From Streptomyces camponoticapitis (lineage in GTDB: Bacteria > Actinomycetota > Actinomycetes > Streptomycetales > Streptomycetaceae), in contig NZ_BMMV01000028.1 in the NCBI RefSeq assembly GCF_014646115.1, forward strand, positions 41,742-105,741: a DNA stretch of 64,000 bases. The letters are read 5' to 3'. Below are positions 9,024 to 16,438 of the stretch, in pieces (position 1 is the stretch's first letter; each line of letters starts with the position of its first letter). Made by a program: the position numbers and the translations under genes. Under the pieces are notes generated by a model, which had not been told where the DNA came from, did no database searches, and saw only the letters and a list, made by a program, of their open reading frames with translations.

Positions 9024-9241
9024 GCCGCTCTCCCGTGACGGGGCCGCGTGGTGCGGACGGGCTCGATGGTCCGCTCGTCCACGTAGGCGCGAAGGACGCT
9101 CTCGGCGATGCGGACGTACTTGCCCACCTTGACGTAGCGGATACGGCGCTCGTGGATCAGGCGGCGTATGAACCGCTCGCCGGTACCGAGCCGTTCGGCG
9201 GCGTCGGCCACGGTGAGGAGGCGATCGGGTTCGTTGCTCAC
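9020..9241 (-). CDS. xis: Excisionase (MerR/Xis-type HTH)
   Basis: A 73-residue protein with one winged HTH: LLTVADAAERLGTGERFIRRL, then the recognition and wing region IRYVKVGKYVRIAESVLRAYV. This is the usual directionality factor that pairs with actinobacterial integrases. GTG 9241 is supported by length and by the adjacent AAGGAGGTGA, but that perfect Shine-Dalgarno overlaps the codon, so a start further upstream (for example ATG 9286) is possible. It overlaps int by 4 bases. Confidence 0.85.
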   Translation of the reverse strand: MSNEPDRLLTVADAAERLGTGERFIRRLIHERRIRYVKVGKYVRIAESVLRAYVDERTIEPVRTTRPRHGRAA

Positions 9242-9393
9242 CTCCTTCCCGGCATCGGTCCGGGCAGAGGATCCGCGCGAGGGCATGGCGGAGCGATGCA
9301 AGAACGTTCCTGTTCCGGCGCGCGGGACTGGCATCCCTGGGCGGCGCCTTGGGTGTTGATCGCGGAAGGGCGGGGAGAGGCGGAGCTGGCCGG

Positions 9394-9657
9394 CTAGGCG
9401 GCGGTTGGCTCCCGCAGCAGTGCGGAGGGCGAGACGCGCAGCGCGCCCGCAACGACGACGAGATCGTCGATGCCGCAGCGCCGCTGGGCGGGTTCGATGC
9501 GGGACACGGCGGACTTCGCCGCGGGGCGGCCCAAAGCCGGCGCGCGGTCTGCGAGTCGACACTTGTCGATGCCTTGCCGGGTGCGAAGGAATTCAACGGT
9601 GCGGTCAGCCCGGATTCCTGCCCGACCTATTGCGAGTGGTCTGATTTCCATAGCCAA
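9394..9657 (-). CDS. XRE-family HTH regulator of the element
   Basis: An 87-residue protein with a Cro/C1-like HTH (CRLADRAPALGRPAAKSAVSRIEPAQRR, read in two parts, then IDDLVVVAGALRVSPSALL). It lies upstream of xis-int on the same strand and probably controls excision and the divergent plus-strand genes. A TTG at 9657 has GAGG at good spacing; ATG 9651 is the alternative. The HTH has a longer loop than typical XRE proteins, as in a subgroup with RGIDKxRLADRA. Confidence 0.65.
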   Translation of the reverse strand: MAMEIRPLAIGRAGIRADRTVEFLRTRQGIDKCRLADRAPALGRPAAKSAVSRIEPAQRRCGIDDLVVVAGALRVSPSALLREPTAA

Positions 9658-10248
9658 ATTTGTACCTCGGGTTCGCCGGTTTGGTTAACCGGCGTTCTGC
9701 GGCTATGTTGCGGCCCGTTACACCGTCACGGGGAAGTTGAGCGGGGTGCCCGGGGGCGATGTGCGGATGTCGGCGGCGAGCATCGAGGTGTGGTCTGACG
9801 TGGGGTTATGTGTTGTAGCTCGGGCCACGGCGGCTGTGCAAGCTTTCCGCGATGTGATGCTTCTGGCTTTGCCGTTGAGCGGGCTCTTTCGTCAACCGGC
9901 GTTTCGGGTCTACCGTTAGTGAAAGGCCCCCGCAGCAGGTGTTCGCCGACAGCTGTCCGCTTTCTCCGGTGAATGCTGGACTTGTGCGGCGTGGGTGTGG
10001 CTTCTTGGATTCGCCCGCCCGGAAATGAGGCCGGCTCCCGGCGCGCAAAGCGCCGGGAGCCGCCAAGTCCCCTGCCGATTCGCCCTTCCGCGACGAACAC
10101 AACGGTGTGCCATGGGTGCCAGCCCATCGGACACCGGGTGAGGAACCTCCATGCCCGACCCTACGGCCCAGCCCGCCGTAGCCGCCTCCCCTGCCCCGAG
10201 GCCCAGCCAGCCGCCGGGTCTCACCGCAGCCGGCCACCGGAGCGGCCG
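9658..10248. promoter_or_regulatory. Divergent intergenic region of the mobile element
   Basis: About 590 bases lie between the minus-strand XRE-xis-int block and the plus-strand rep block. I see no convincing gene. It must hold both promoters. The only strong structure is the hairpin at 10032-10062. An AT-richer stretch lies near 9655-9720. Confidence 0.5.
10032..10062. repeat. 13-bp perfect inverted repeat
   Basis: CGGCTCCCGGCGC and its exact complement flank the 5-base loop GCAAA. It lies 187 bases before the Rep-like start. It may be a terminator, an attenuator or part of a replication or copy-control region. Confidence 0.6.
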
Positions 10249-11151
10249 ATGAGCAAGGACGCCCGTGAGTGGGTGTGGGAGCACAGCTCCAGCCGGGGAA
10301 CCGCGCGCCTGGTCCTGCTGTCGATCGCCGACCGGGTGCCGGACGAGCAGTGCGTCGCCTGGGCCTCGATCACCTCTCTCATGCAGCGGACGAACGCGAG
10401 CCGCAACGCCGTACGCAGCGCTCTGACCACCCTCGTGAACAGCGGCGAGCTGGAGACGCTGGACGCCTTCACCGGCCCGCAGCGCAGCACGGTCTACCGG
10501 CTGCCGCGCACCGCCGCACAGCTCGCCAAGGCCGCCGCGGCCACGAAGGACGACCCCGAGGCGATTGTCGAGCCGCCGGCCGACTCCGATCCGGTGCCGG
10601 AGCTGGACGGGAAACGGCTGCGGAGGCACGGAATCTGGCCCAGAGACGGGTCGGAATCCGACCCCCGCCGTCAAATTCCGGCCGGGCCGGAATCTGACCC
10701 CTCACGTCAGAATCCGACCCCCCGACGGGTCGGATACCGACCCCCGGAAGGGTCAGAAACCGACCCCCAGAACCGTAGTGAACCGAAGGTGAACCGTAGG
10801 TACAGCAGCAGTGGTGCTGCCCCGGTCACCTCGGCCGGCGAGTGGCAGGCCGACCCGGACACCCACGCCTGGGCCCGGCAGCAGGGCCACCTCGACCGCC
10901 TCGGCGAACAGGGTCTGGCCGCCGCCGACGCGAAGTGGCGTGCGCACCGTGCCGACTTCCAGCCCCGTACGACAGGAGCCTGGGCGGCGGACTGGCGCTC
11001 CTGGATCGCCCGAGAACACAACCCCACACCCAGCCGCCCGAACCTCTACGCCCGGCCCGGCAACAGCCCCGCCAGCCGCGGGTTGACCCGCACCGAGGCC
11101 CACATCGCCGCCCTGCGCGCCGCGCTCAACGAGCCGAACGGAACGGAGTAG
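10249..11151 (+). CDS. Helix-turn-helix (Rep-like) protein
   Basis: A 300-residue protein. Residues 1-90 form a winged HTH of the HTH_36/DnaD-like type (SKDAREWVWEHSSSRGTARL, LLSIADRVPDEQCVAWASI, NASRNAVRSALTTLVNSGEL, STVYRLP) found in plasmid and element replication or control proteins. The middle is low-complexity with repeated ESDP and ETDP. The C-terminal third (WARQQGHLDRLGEQGLAAADAKW, GAWAADWRSWIAREH) is a helical domain seen in related Streptomyces element proteins. ATG 10249 has GGAG upstream. It begins a run of four closely spaced plus-strand genes. The DNA of the middle segment carries a 13-bp iteron-like array. Confidence 0.7.
   Translation: MSKDAREWVWEHSSSRGTARLVLLSIADRVPDEQCVAWASITSLMQRTNASRNAVRSALTTLVNSGELETLDAFTGPQRSTVYRLPRTAAQLAKAAAATKDDPEAIVEPPADSDPVPELDGKRLRRHGIWPRDGSESDPRRQIPAGPESDPSRQNPTPRRVGYRPPEGSETDPQNRSEPKVNRRYSSSGAAPVTSAGEWQADPDTHAWARQQGHLDRLGEQGLAAADAKWRAHRADFQPRTTGAWAADWRSWIAREHNPTPSRPNLYARPGNSPASRGLTRTEAHIAALRAALNEPNGTE
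10648..10767 (+). repeat. Five iteron-like 13-bp repeats inside the Rep-like gene
   Basis: Copies of RGAWWCYGACCCC start at 10653, 10689, 10709, 10732 and 10755. Three sit inside larger dyads (GGGTC...GACCC at 10648-10664, 10727-10743 and 10750-10766). The copies fall in all three codon phases of the gene, so selection or copying acts on the DNA motif rather than only on the peptide. An iteron origin or autoregulatory operator is the simplest reading. Confidence 0.7.
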
Positions 11152-11158
11152 CACCCCG

Positions 11159-11974
11159 GTGACCCCCAACGAAGTCGGCGCCCTTCTGGCCTACCTCGGC
11201 CGGCTCGACCCCCGCCTCATCCGCACCGACACCGGCGAAGCCCGCGACCAGATAGCCCAGTGGCACCACCTGCTCGGCGACGTGCCCCTGGACACCCGAC
11301 ACGGATGGGACACCCGCCTCGTCGCCCGGGACCACATCCTCAACTCGCCGTACCCCATCCTCCCCGCGGACGTCGCCCGCCGGTGGAACGCCTACCGCCG
11401 CGACCGTCTCCAGCGGCACACCGACCCCACCCCGTCCGCCGATCCGGACGACCAGGCAGCCTGGACCGCTGAACTGGTGGGCACACGAAGGGCCGTGGCC
11501 ACCGGCAGCGCCGAGCCCGCCCAACACCGGTCCCTCACCAGCGGCCGGGCCCGCCCCGACCTGGAAGCGCGGCTGCGGGAAATCGGCTCCTGCATCCCCC
11601 CGGCCGTCCGCACGCAGCTGGCCAGCTACCGGCCCACCCGCGCAGCCCGCGAGGCGGCTATCGCACAGGGTCAGCCGGATGCCCTCGGTGTCCGCTGCGA
11701 GTGGTGCCACGCCGCCGAGGGACAGCCCTGCCGCAGCAGGCGCGTCGGCCCCGACGGCGGAGCCAGGGGCAACGCCCCACGGACCACACCCCACCCGTCC
11801 CGCCTCGAATCCGCCGCAGCGCAGCACGCACAGCAACCCGCGCCGGCCTCCGAGCGCCCGAGGCCAAGCTCGACAACCAGTCGGCCCACGCCCAACAGCC
11901 CCGATACGGACGAGCCAGCGACCCGCCAGATGTCGGCCGACGCCGCGAACGCCCTTCTCAGAAAGGCCGCATGA
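11159..11974 (+). CDS. Element-encoded CxxC zinc-finger protein
   Basis: A 271-residue protein. The N-terminal 100 residues (VGALLAYLGRLDPRLIRTD, AQWHHLLGDVPLDTRHGW, ADVARRWNAYRRDRL) form a helical domain common in Streptomyces integrative elements. Residues about 178-205 carry CEWCHAAEGQPC followed by HPSR, a probable single zinc site. The C-terminus is Pro/Ser-rich. Function is unproven; a DNA-binding accessory role in transfer or replication is likely from context. GTG 11159 has GGAG ten bases upstream and lies 7 bases after the preceding stop; the stop overlaps the next ATG. Confidence 0.65.
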   Translation: MTPNEVGALLAYLGRLDPRLIRTDTGEARDQIAQWHHLLGDVPLDTRHGWDTRLVARDHILNSPYPILPADVARRWNAYRRDRLQRHTDPTPSADPDDQAAWTAELVGTRRAVATGSAEPAQHRSLTSGRARPDLEARLREIGSCIPPAVRTQLASYRPTRAAREAAIAQGQPDALGVRCEWCHAAEGQPCRSRRVGPDGGARGNAPRTTPHPSRLESAAAQHAQQPAPASERPRPSSTTSRPTPNSPDTDEPATRQMSADAANALLRKAA

Positions 11975-12912
11975 GCAACCTCCTGCCCTCAGGTTCGATC
12001 ACCGACCTGCTCACTCTTCTCGCGGTCGGGGTCACGTTGACCGGCGGGTTGGCCCTCGCCGTGGCGGGGTGGTCGAACCATCGGCGAACCGAGCGAGAAC
12101 CGCGGCGGGCGGGCAGTCCTGCGGTGAAGGTCGCCGCAGTCGCGGCGCTCGGCTGCACCGCCTACAGCGCCGACACGAGCTGGCGGTTCGCCGCGGACTA
12201 CCTCGACATGGCCGGCACGGTCGAGCGGGCCATGATGTTCGGCGCTGCGGAACTGGCCCTGTTCGCGACCGCGCTGATGGCGCGGCAGAATCTGAGCAGC
12301 CGGGGCGCGCCGGGGCTGCCCGGGAGCCTGGTGTGGGTGATCACCGGGGTGCAGATCATCCCGGCGTACGCCGAGTCCGGAATGGTCGGCGGCACGGTAC
12401 GGGCCTTCGTCGGACCCGTCATGGCCGCCATGCTCTGGCACCTCGCCATGGGCATCGAACTGCGCCTGCACAAGCCGGGCGCCGCTTCGAAGAGTCTCCT
12501 GGCCAGGCTCGGGCGCGAGGTGCGCGAGCGGTTTCTGTCCCGCCTGGGCATCGCCGCCCGCGACCGTGACGCCGCGCAGATCACCCGCGAACGCGCCACC
12601 GCCCGCGCCGTCACGCTCGCCACCCGCCTCGCCGAACGCACACCCGCTCAGAGGCAAGGGTGGCGCGGGCGGAGACTCACACGCCGCCTGTCCAAAGCCG
12701 TGGGACGCGCCGCAGTCGGCACCGACCCAGCGCAGCGAGCGCAGCTGCTCGACCAGCTCGCCGCCCGCAGGCACGCACTTGCCCTCGCCACGGTTGCCCT
12801 CCCCTCCCCCTGGACCGTCGTGCACAACAAGCGGGCTGATGCGGTATCAGACACGGCCCCTTCACCGGGAGACCGGTTACACCTCGGTCCCCGGCGACGG
12901 TCCCCGCGCTGA
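11971..12912 (+). CDS. DUF2637 membrane protein (SpdB-like)
   Basis: A 313-residue protein with about four hydrophobic helices in its first 160 residues (LLTLLAVGVTLTGGLALAVAG, VAAVAALGCTAYSAD, MMFGAAELALFATALMARQ, LVWVITGVQIIPAYAES). This matches the DUF2637/Spd-type proteins linked to intramycelial plasmid spread. A basic cytoplasmic tail follows. The ATG overlaps the previous stop (ATGA). The last 15-20 residues (PGDRLHLGPRRRSPR) look like out-of-frame sequence: the +1 frame continues for about 380 bases with a Gly-Thr-rich peptide. I suspect a frameshift near 12850 that truncated a longer protein. Confidence 0.65.
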   Translation: MSNLLPSGSITDLLTLLAVGVTLTGGLALAVAGWSNHRRTEREPRRAGSPAVKVAAVAALGCTAYSADTSWRFAADYLDMAGTVERAMMFGAAELALFATALMARQNLSSRGAPGLPGSLVWVITGVQIIPAYAESGMVGGTVRAFVGPVMAAMLWHLAMGIELRLHKPGAASKSLLARLGREVRERFLSRLGIAARDRDAAQITRERATARAVTLATRLAERTPAQRQGWRGRRLTRRLSKAVGRAAVGTDPAQRAQLLDQLAARRHALALATVALPSPWTVVHNKRADAVSDTAPSPGDRLHLGPRRRSPR

Positions 12913-13309
12913 AACCGAATCCTTCGGGGACCGGGCATCGGGGACCGAAAGGGGACCGGTCCCCGAAAGCGAAAAGCACGACGCCGGGACCGACGGGGGG
13001 ACCGAGCAAAGCGAACTGGGGACCGACGAGAAGGCCCAGGACTCTGCGGGGACCGACGCCGTCGTCAGCGACGGGGACCGCGTCGAACCCGCTGGTCAGG
13101 CGACTCCAGAGCCGCCTACCGCAGTTCACCGCAGGGACCGGAACCGCCAGAGCACCGGCGCGGGGACCGTCCGCCGTGGGGACCGGGGCCAGCTTCTCGC
13201 CGTCACGGGGACCGCGCGTCACGGGAACCGGGACCGCAGAACCACACCCGTGGGGACCGAGACGGGGACCGAAAAACACGGGGACTGAGAACGAGTTCGT
13301 ACGGTCCCC
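12885..13309 (+). repeat. Dense GGGGACCG repeat array
   Basis: Twelve exact GGGGACCG copies start at 12926, 12940, 12951, 12997, 13018, 13048, 13073, 13162, 13178, 13207, 13252 and 13264. Three further GGGACCG copies are interspersed, and four inverted CGGTCCCC copies lie at 12885, 12898, 12957 and 13302. Eight direct copies share one codon phase (giving Gly-Thr), three a second and one the third. Spacing is irregular, so it is not CRISPR. It occupies the otherwise gene-poor 400 bases after the DUF2637 stop. Confidence 0.8.
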
Positions 13310-13576
13310 GTGCGACGGAACCAGAGGGCGAAAGGCAAGCGGAACCGGTCCCAAACGAGGCAGGCGAAGGGCGCGCCGAAGGGACCGGCGCTGTCGATGG
13401 ACCAACTCGTCGCCAGGGTTCGGCCCCATGTCCCGGCGGTGCTGGAACGGGACGGCAACGAGGCCGTCACCCGGGTTCAACTGCGGGAGATCCTCCGCCG
13501 AGAGGGCCTGAGGGGAGGCCGGAACGACCGACTGGGCCCCGTGCTGCAGGAACTGCGCACCGAAACCACCATCTGA
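13310..13576 (+). CDS. Small basic protein, possible detached C-terminal segment
   Basis: An 88-residue reading frame from GTG 13310. After a basic start (MRRNQRAKGKRNRSQTRQ) it contains a plausible folded segment: MDQLVARVRPHVPAVLERD, EAVTRVQLREILRREGLRG, NDRLGPVLQELR. The pattern looks like a winged-helix DNA-binding unit. No good ribosome site is visible. It may be the original C-terminus of the upstream membrane protein, separated by frame changes in the repeat array. Confidence 0.45.
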   Translation: MRRNQRAKGKRNRSQTRQAKGAPKGPALSMDQLVARVRPHVPAVLERDGNEAVTRVQLREILRREGLRGGRNDRLGPVLQELRTETTI

Positions 13577-13612
13577 CATCCGACAATCACGCACGACGAG
13601 GAACCGCATCCG

Positions 13613-14284
13613 ATGACAAACCCGCAGAACACCCCCGCCCACGAGCCCCGTGAGGCAGATATCAACTCGACCTCAGGCGGAGCAAGTTATCGCGTGAGCA
13701 TTGCTGCCGATGGCAGCAATGCTCACGCATCTCCCGCCCCGGGGGCGGCGGGATCCGGCCGGCGCCAGGGGGCGCCGGCCGGTCCGGATGAGGCCGAGGG
13801 CGGCCCGCATCCGGAACAGCAGGAGGAGCAGCACGAGTGCCGTCGTTCGTCGTGTCAGCACGCTTGCGCCGCATCGTTGAAGCCGCGCGTGAAGCAGCGT
13901 GAGCGTCTGCGTGACGACGACAAGCGCATGCACCAGCCGAGCTGCCGCATGAACGACACCGAGTACCGCCTCCTCGCCGACGGTGCCACCGCCTGCGGTA
14001 TGAGCATCGCCGCCTTCCTCGCCCGCGCCGGCCTCAACGCCGCCCGTAATCTCGACCGGACCGCGGCCGAGGTGGCCGGTGAACGCGAAATCGTGAGCGA
14101 GCTGTTCGCGCTGCGCCGGCATCTCGGGCAGATCGGCAACAACCTCAACCAGGTCGCCAAGGCCGCCAACTCCGGCGCCGACGTCCTCCACGCCACTGGT
14201 GTTCTCGCCGCCGTCGAACGCGCGGCACAGCGGGTGGACTCCTTCACCCAGCACTACCTCAGCAACGAGAACCGGCCCGGATGA
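13613..14284 (+). CDS. mobC: MobC-family relaxosome protein
   Basis: A 223-residue protein. The C-terminal 110 residues match MobC-type relaxosome accessory proteins: RMNDTEYRLLADGATACGMS, IAAFLARAG, and the signature RRHLGQIGNNLNQVAKAAN. Such proteins bind oriT and help the relaxase nick. The first 100 residues are low-complexity and span two strong DNA hairpins, so a start nearer 13925-13950 is possible. ATG 13613 has GAGGA upstream. The stop lies 7 bases before the relaxase ATG. Confidence 0.75.
   Translation: MTNPQNTPAHEPREADINSTSGGASYRVSIAADGSNAHASPAPGAAGSGRRQGAPAGPDEAEGGPHPEQQEEQHECRRSSCQHACAASLKPRVKQRERLRDDDKRMHQPSCRMNDTEYRLLADGATACGMSIAAFLARAGLNAARNLDRTAAEVAGEREIVSELFALRRHLGQIGNNLNQVAKAANSGADVLHATGVLAAVERAAQRVDSFTQHYLSNENRPG
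13692..13728. repeat. 17-bp perfect inverted repeat near mobC
   Basis: GCGTGAGCATTGCTGCC and its exact complement flank the 3-base loop GAT. It is AT-richer than its surroundings. A DNA-level role (oriT hairpin or terminator) is more likely than coding. Confidence 0.7.
13755..13782. repeat. 12-bp perfect inverted repeat near mobC
   Basis: CCGGCCGGCGCC and its complement GGCGCCGGCCGG are separated by AGGG. It lies 26 bases after the 17-bp hairpin; together they make a candidate oriT region just upstream of the MobC core. Confidence 0.65.
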
Positions 14285-14291
14285 TCTGCCG

Positions 14292-16004
14292 ATGATTCCT
14301 CGTGTTCAGAAGCGGGGCAGCCGCACGGTCGGCCTGATCTTCTACCTGTACGAGCCCGGCAGGTGCGAGGAGCACACCGACCCCCACCTCGTCGCGGCCT
14401 GGGACGCCTTCGCACCCGACCCCGGCCGCCACCCCGACGCCACCTACGACCACCTCGCACAACTCCTGGACCAGCCCGTCGACACCTTGTCGCCCTCGCG
14501 CCGCCCCGAGCAGCACGTTTGGCACCTGTCCGTCCGCGCGGCTCCCGAAGACCCGCTGCTCACCGACGCGCAGTGGGCGGACATCGCCCGCCGTATGGTC
14601 GCCGCCACCGGCATCGCCCCCACCGGCGACGACACGGCATGCCGGTGGGCCGCCGTACGTCACGCGGACGACCACATCCACATCGTCGCCACCCTCGTAC
14701 GCGAAGACGGCCGCAGACCACGGCTCAACAACGACGCCGCCCGCGCCCAGGCCGAAGCCCGCCTCCTCGAAGCCGAGTACGGCCTGCGGCAGCTCAACCC
14801 CGGCGACGGCACCGCCGCCAAACGCCCCACCAGCGCCGAGCGCCACAAAGCCGAACGCGAGAACCGCCCCCAGACCCCACGCGAGGAACTACGCGAAACC
14901 GTCCGCCACGCGGCAGCCGGCACCATGAACGAGTTCTTCACCCGCCTCACAGCAGCCGGACTCCTGGTTCACCAGCGCGCCGCGCCCTCCGGCGACCTCC
15001 TCGGATACAAAGTCGCCCTGCCCGACGACCGCAACCACGACGGCGAACCCGTCTTCTACGCCGGATCCACCCTCGCCCCCGACCTCTCCCTCCCCAGAAT
15101 CCGCAAACGCTGGACCACCAGCGGTCCACAGGCCGAACATGACACCGACGTGTCCGCAGGTCCTCGGTGGCCAGGGCCGGCAGGCGCGAGACGGCGGGCG
15201 AGCACCGCGATGTGGCAGGCCCTGCTGGTCATCGACCACGGCACCGACGAGCAGATCGCCGCCCGCATCACCGGGGCGGGGGAAGTCCTGGACGCGCTCG
15301 CCACCACGAGCGCAGCCCCTACGAGAGACGAACTGCGGCAGGCAGCCTTCCTGTTCGAGCGCGCCACCCGGTCCCACATCCAGACTGAACGGGGGCACGA
15401 CCGGGCGCTTCGCCGGGCCGCCCGCGACCTCGTCCGCAGCGGGCCGGTCCTCGGGCACGGAGAGGACGGGGCGACCACAGCCATGGTGATCGACATGGCG
15501 TTCTTCCTGATCACCGCCGCCGTCCACTGGCACACCAGAAAGAACCACGCCCAGCAGGCCGCCGCCGCCCGCCAGAGCGCCCAACACCTGCGTACCGCTT
15601 ACCGGGCCGCCGCCCGCCATCCGATGGCCGTGCTGCACCAGCGAGGCCAGCACCTCACCCAGCCCCGGCTTCAGAGACAGGCCGCGCACCTACGGGCGGC
15701 GGTGCCGGAGCTGGCCGAGCAGATCCTCAACGAACCCGGCTGGCCCGCCCTCGCCGCAACCCTCGACGACACCGAAGCCGCCGGACACCAACCAGCCGCG
15801 CTGCTCACCGACGCCACCAGACGCCGCGAGCTGGACACCGCCGACTCCACCAGCGACGTACTGGTCTGGCGGCTGCGCCGCACGGCTGACCTCCCTGCCG
15901 ACGCCGAACGGATACCTGTCCAGAGGTCCGTACCGGCACCGGCACGTATACCGCCGGGCCGTCAGCTCAAGGGTGGTTCGGACTCATTGCGTCAACGCCG
16001 ATGA
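14292..16004 (+). CDS. Relaxase/mobilization nuclease
   Basis: A 570-residue relaxase of the actinobacterial Mob family. The N-terminal 200 residues are the nickase domain: RGSRTVGLIFYLYEPGRCEE, HVWHLSVRAAPEDPLL, and the metal-binding histidine motif RHADDHIHIVATLVREDG. Helical C-terminal regions follow (RDELRQAAFLFERATRSH, QQAAAARQSAQHLRTAYRAA). It would nick oriT and lead single-stranded transfer with the preceding MobC. ATG 14292 follows the mobC stop by 7 bases. The tail (RQLKGGSDSLRQRR) departs from the Pro/Ala-rich ends I expect, so the last residues may be altered. A diverged fragment of a similar relaxase lies at 41896-42070. Confidence 0.85.
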   Translation: MIPRVQKRGSRTVGLIFYLYEPGRCEEHTDPHLVAAWDAFAPDPGRHPDATYDHLAQLLDQPVDTLSPSRRPEQHVWHLSVRAAPEDPLLTDAQWADIARRMVAATGIAPTGDDTACRWAAVRHADDHIHIVATLVREDGRRPRLNNDAARAQAEARLLEAEYGLRQLNPGDGTAAKRPTSAERHKAERENRPQTPREELRETVRHAAAGTMNEFFTRLTAAGLLVHQRAAPSGDLLGYKVALPDDRNHDGEPVFYAGSTLAPDLSLPRIRKRWTTSGPQAEHDTDVSAGPRWPGPAGARRRASTAMWQALLVIDHGTDEQIAARITGAGEVLDALATTSAAPTRDELRQAAFLFERATRSHIQTERGHDRALRRAARDLVRSGPVLGHGEDGATTAMVIDMAFFLITAAVHWHTRKNHAQQAAAARQSAQHLRTAYRAAARHPMAVLHQRGQHLTQPRLQRQAAHLRAAVPELAEQILNEPGWPALAATLDDTEAAGHQPAALLTDATRRRELDTADSTSDVLVWRLRRTADLPADAERIPVQRSVPAPARIPPGRQLKGGSDSLRQRR

Positions 16005-16438
16005 CGGCGGTCTGCAGCGTGCGGCGGCGTTCTCGCGTCGGCTGACGAGACCGGGCGACGCCCACTACGCCCTCTCCTCAACTCAGCCGACACGCGCCGG
16101 GCGGAGCGCTACCGCGCCCGTGGCGAGGAGCTTCCACCGGGTGACGGGCAGCCTTGCTCCAGGAGGCCGTCGCGGGTACCCGATGGTGTCCTGCGGTGCA
16201 TCCTCTGACAGGACGCCGGTGCGGGACACGGTCTACCCGTGTCCCGCACCGGCGGTGAGCGCTGATCAGTGAGGGGTGATCAGTGGAGTGGAAGGTGGAT
16301 TCGAGCGGCCCTGCGGAGACGCCGCCGAGGAAGCCCTTGGCCGGTGAGCCTCCGTCGATCCAGGCCGCTCCGCCGGGGTCTCGTATCGTCAGCCGAACGC
16401 CTTATCCGCGAATGCCCAGAGGAACACCCCGCTCGTCC
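16005..16438. other. Gene-free boundary of the mobile element
   Basis: No supported gene. It contains the 18-bp terminator-like hairpin (16214-16254) and two copies of TGATCAGTG 15 bases apart (about 16263 and 16278). This is where element sequence gives way to the stress island. Confidence 0.5.
16214..16254. terminator. 18-bp perfect hairpin after the relaxase
   Basis: CGCCGGTGCGGGACACGG-type arm (16214-16231) pairs perfectly with 16237-16254 around the loop TCTAC. It probably terminates the mobilization operon. Confidence 0.75.

Larger units (their letters stand above)
7500..16260. mobile_element. Integrated mobilizable element at tRNA-Gly(CCC)
   Basis: Two divergent blocks define it. The minus-strand block is an XRE regulator, excisionase and tyrosine integrase ending 284 bases from the tRNA. 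The plus-strand block is a Rep-like HTH protein, a CxxC protein, a DUF2637 membrane protein, MobC and a relaxase. This resembles actinomycete integrative elements of the pSAM2 type, but no FtsK/SpoIIIE-like TraB gene is present, so transfer would need a helper. The left edge is inferred from the tRNA 3' end. The right edge is placed at the 18-bp hairpin after the relaxase because unrelated stress genes begin there. I could not find a direct repeat of the tRNA 3' end near 16 kb, so the right boundary is uncertain. Confidence 0.75.

Noticed and set aside
12566..13288. 241-codon frame across the GGGGACCG array as a separate gene
   Set aside because: Its first half is an out-of-frame reading of the DUF2637 protein. 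The second half is a Gly-Thr-rich repeat without a start or ribosome site. I treat it as a possible lost C-terminus.
12885..13309. Possible CRISPR array
   Set aside because: The repeat unit is only 8 bases, spacing varies from 11 to about 90 bases, some copies are inverted, and no cas genes are present.
16260..16295. TGATCAGTG direct repeat as the element's att core
   Set aside because: The two copies are only 15 bases apart and neither matches the tRNA-Gly 3' region.
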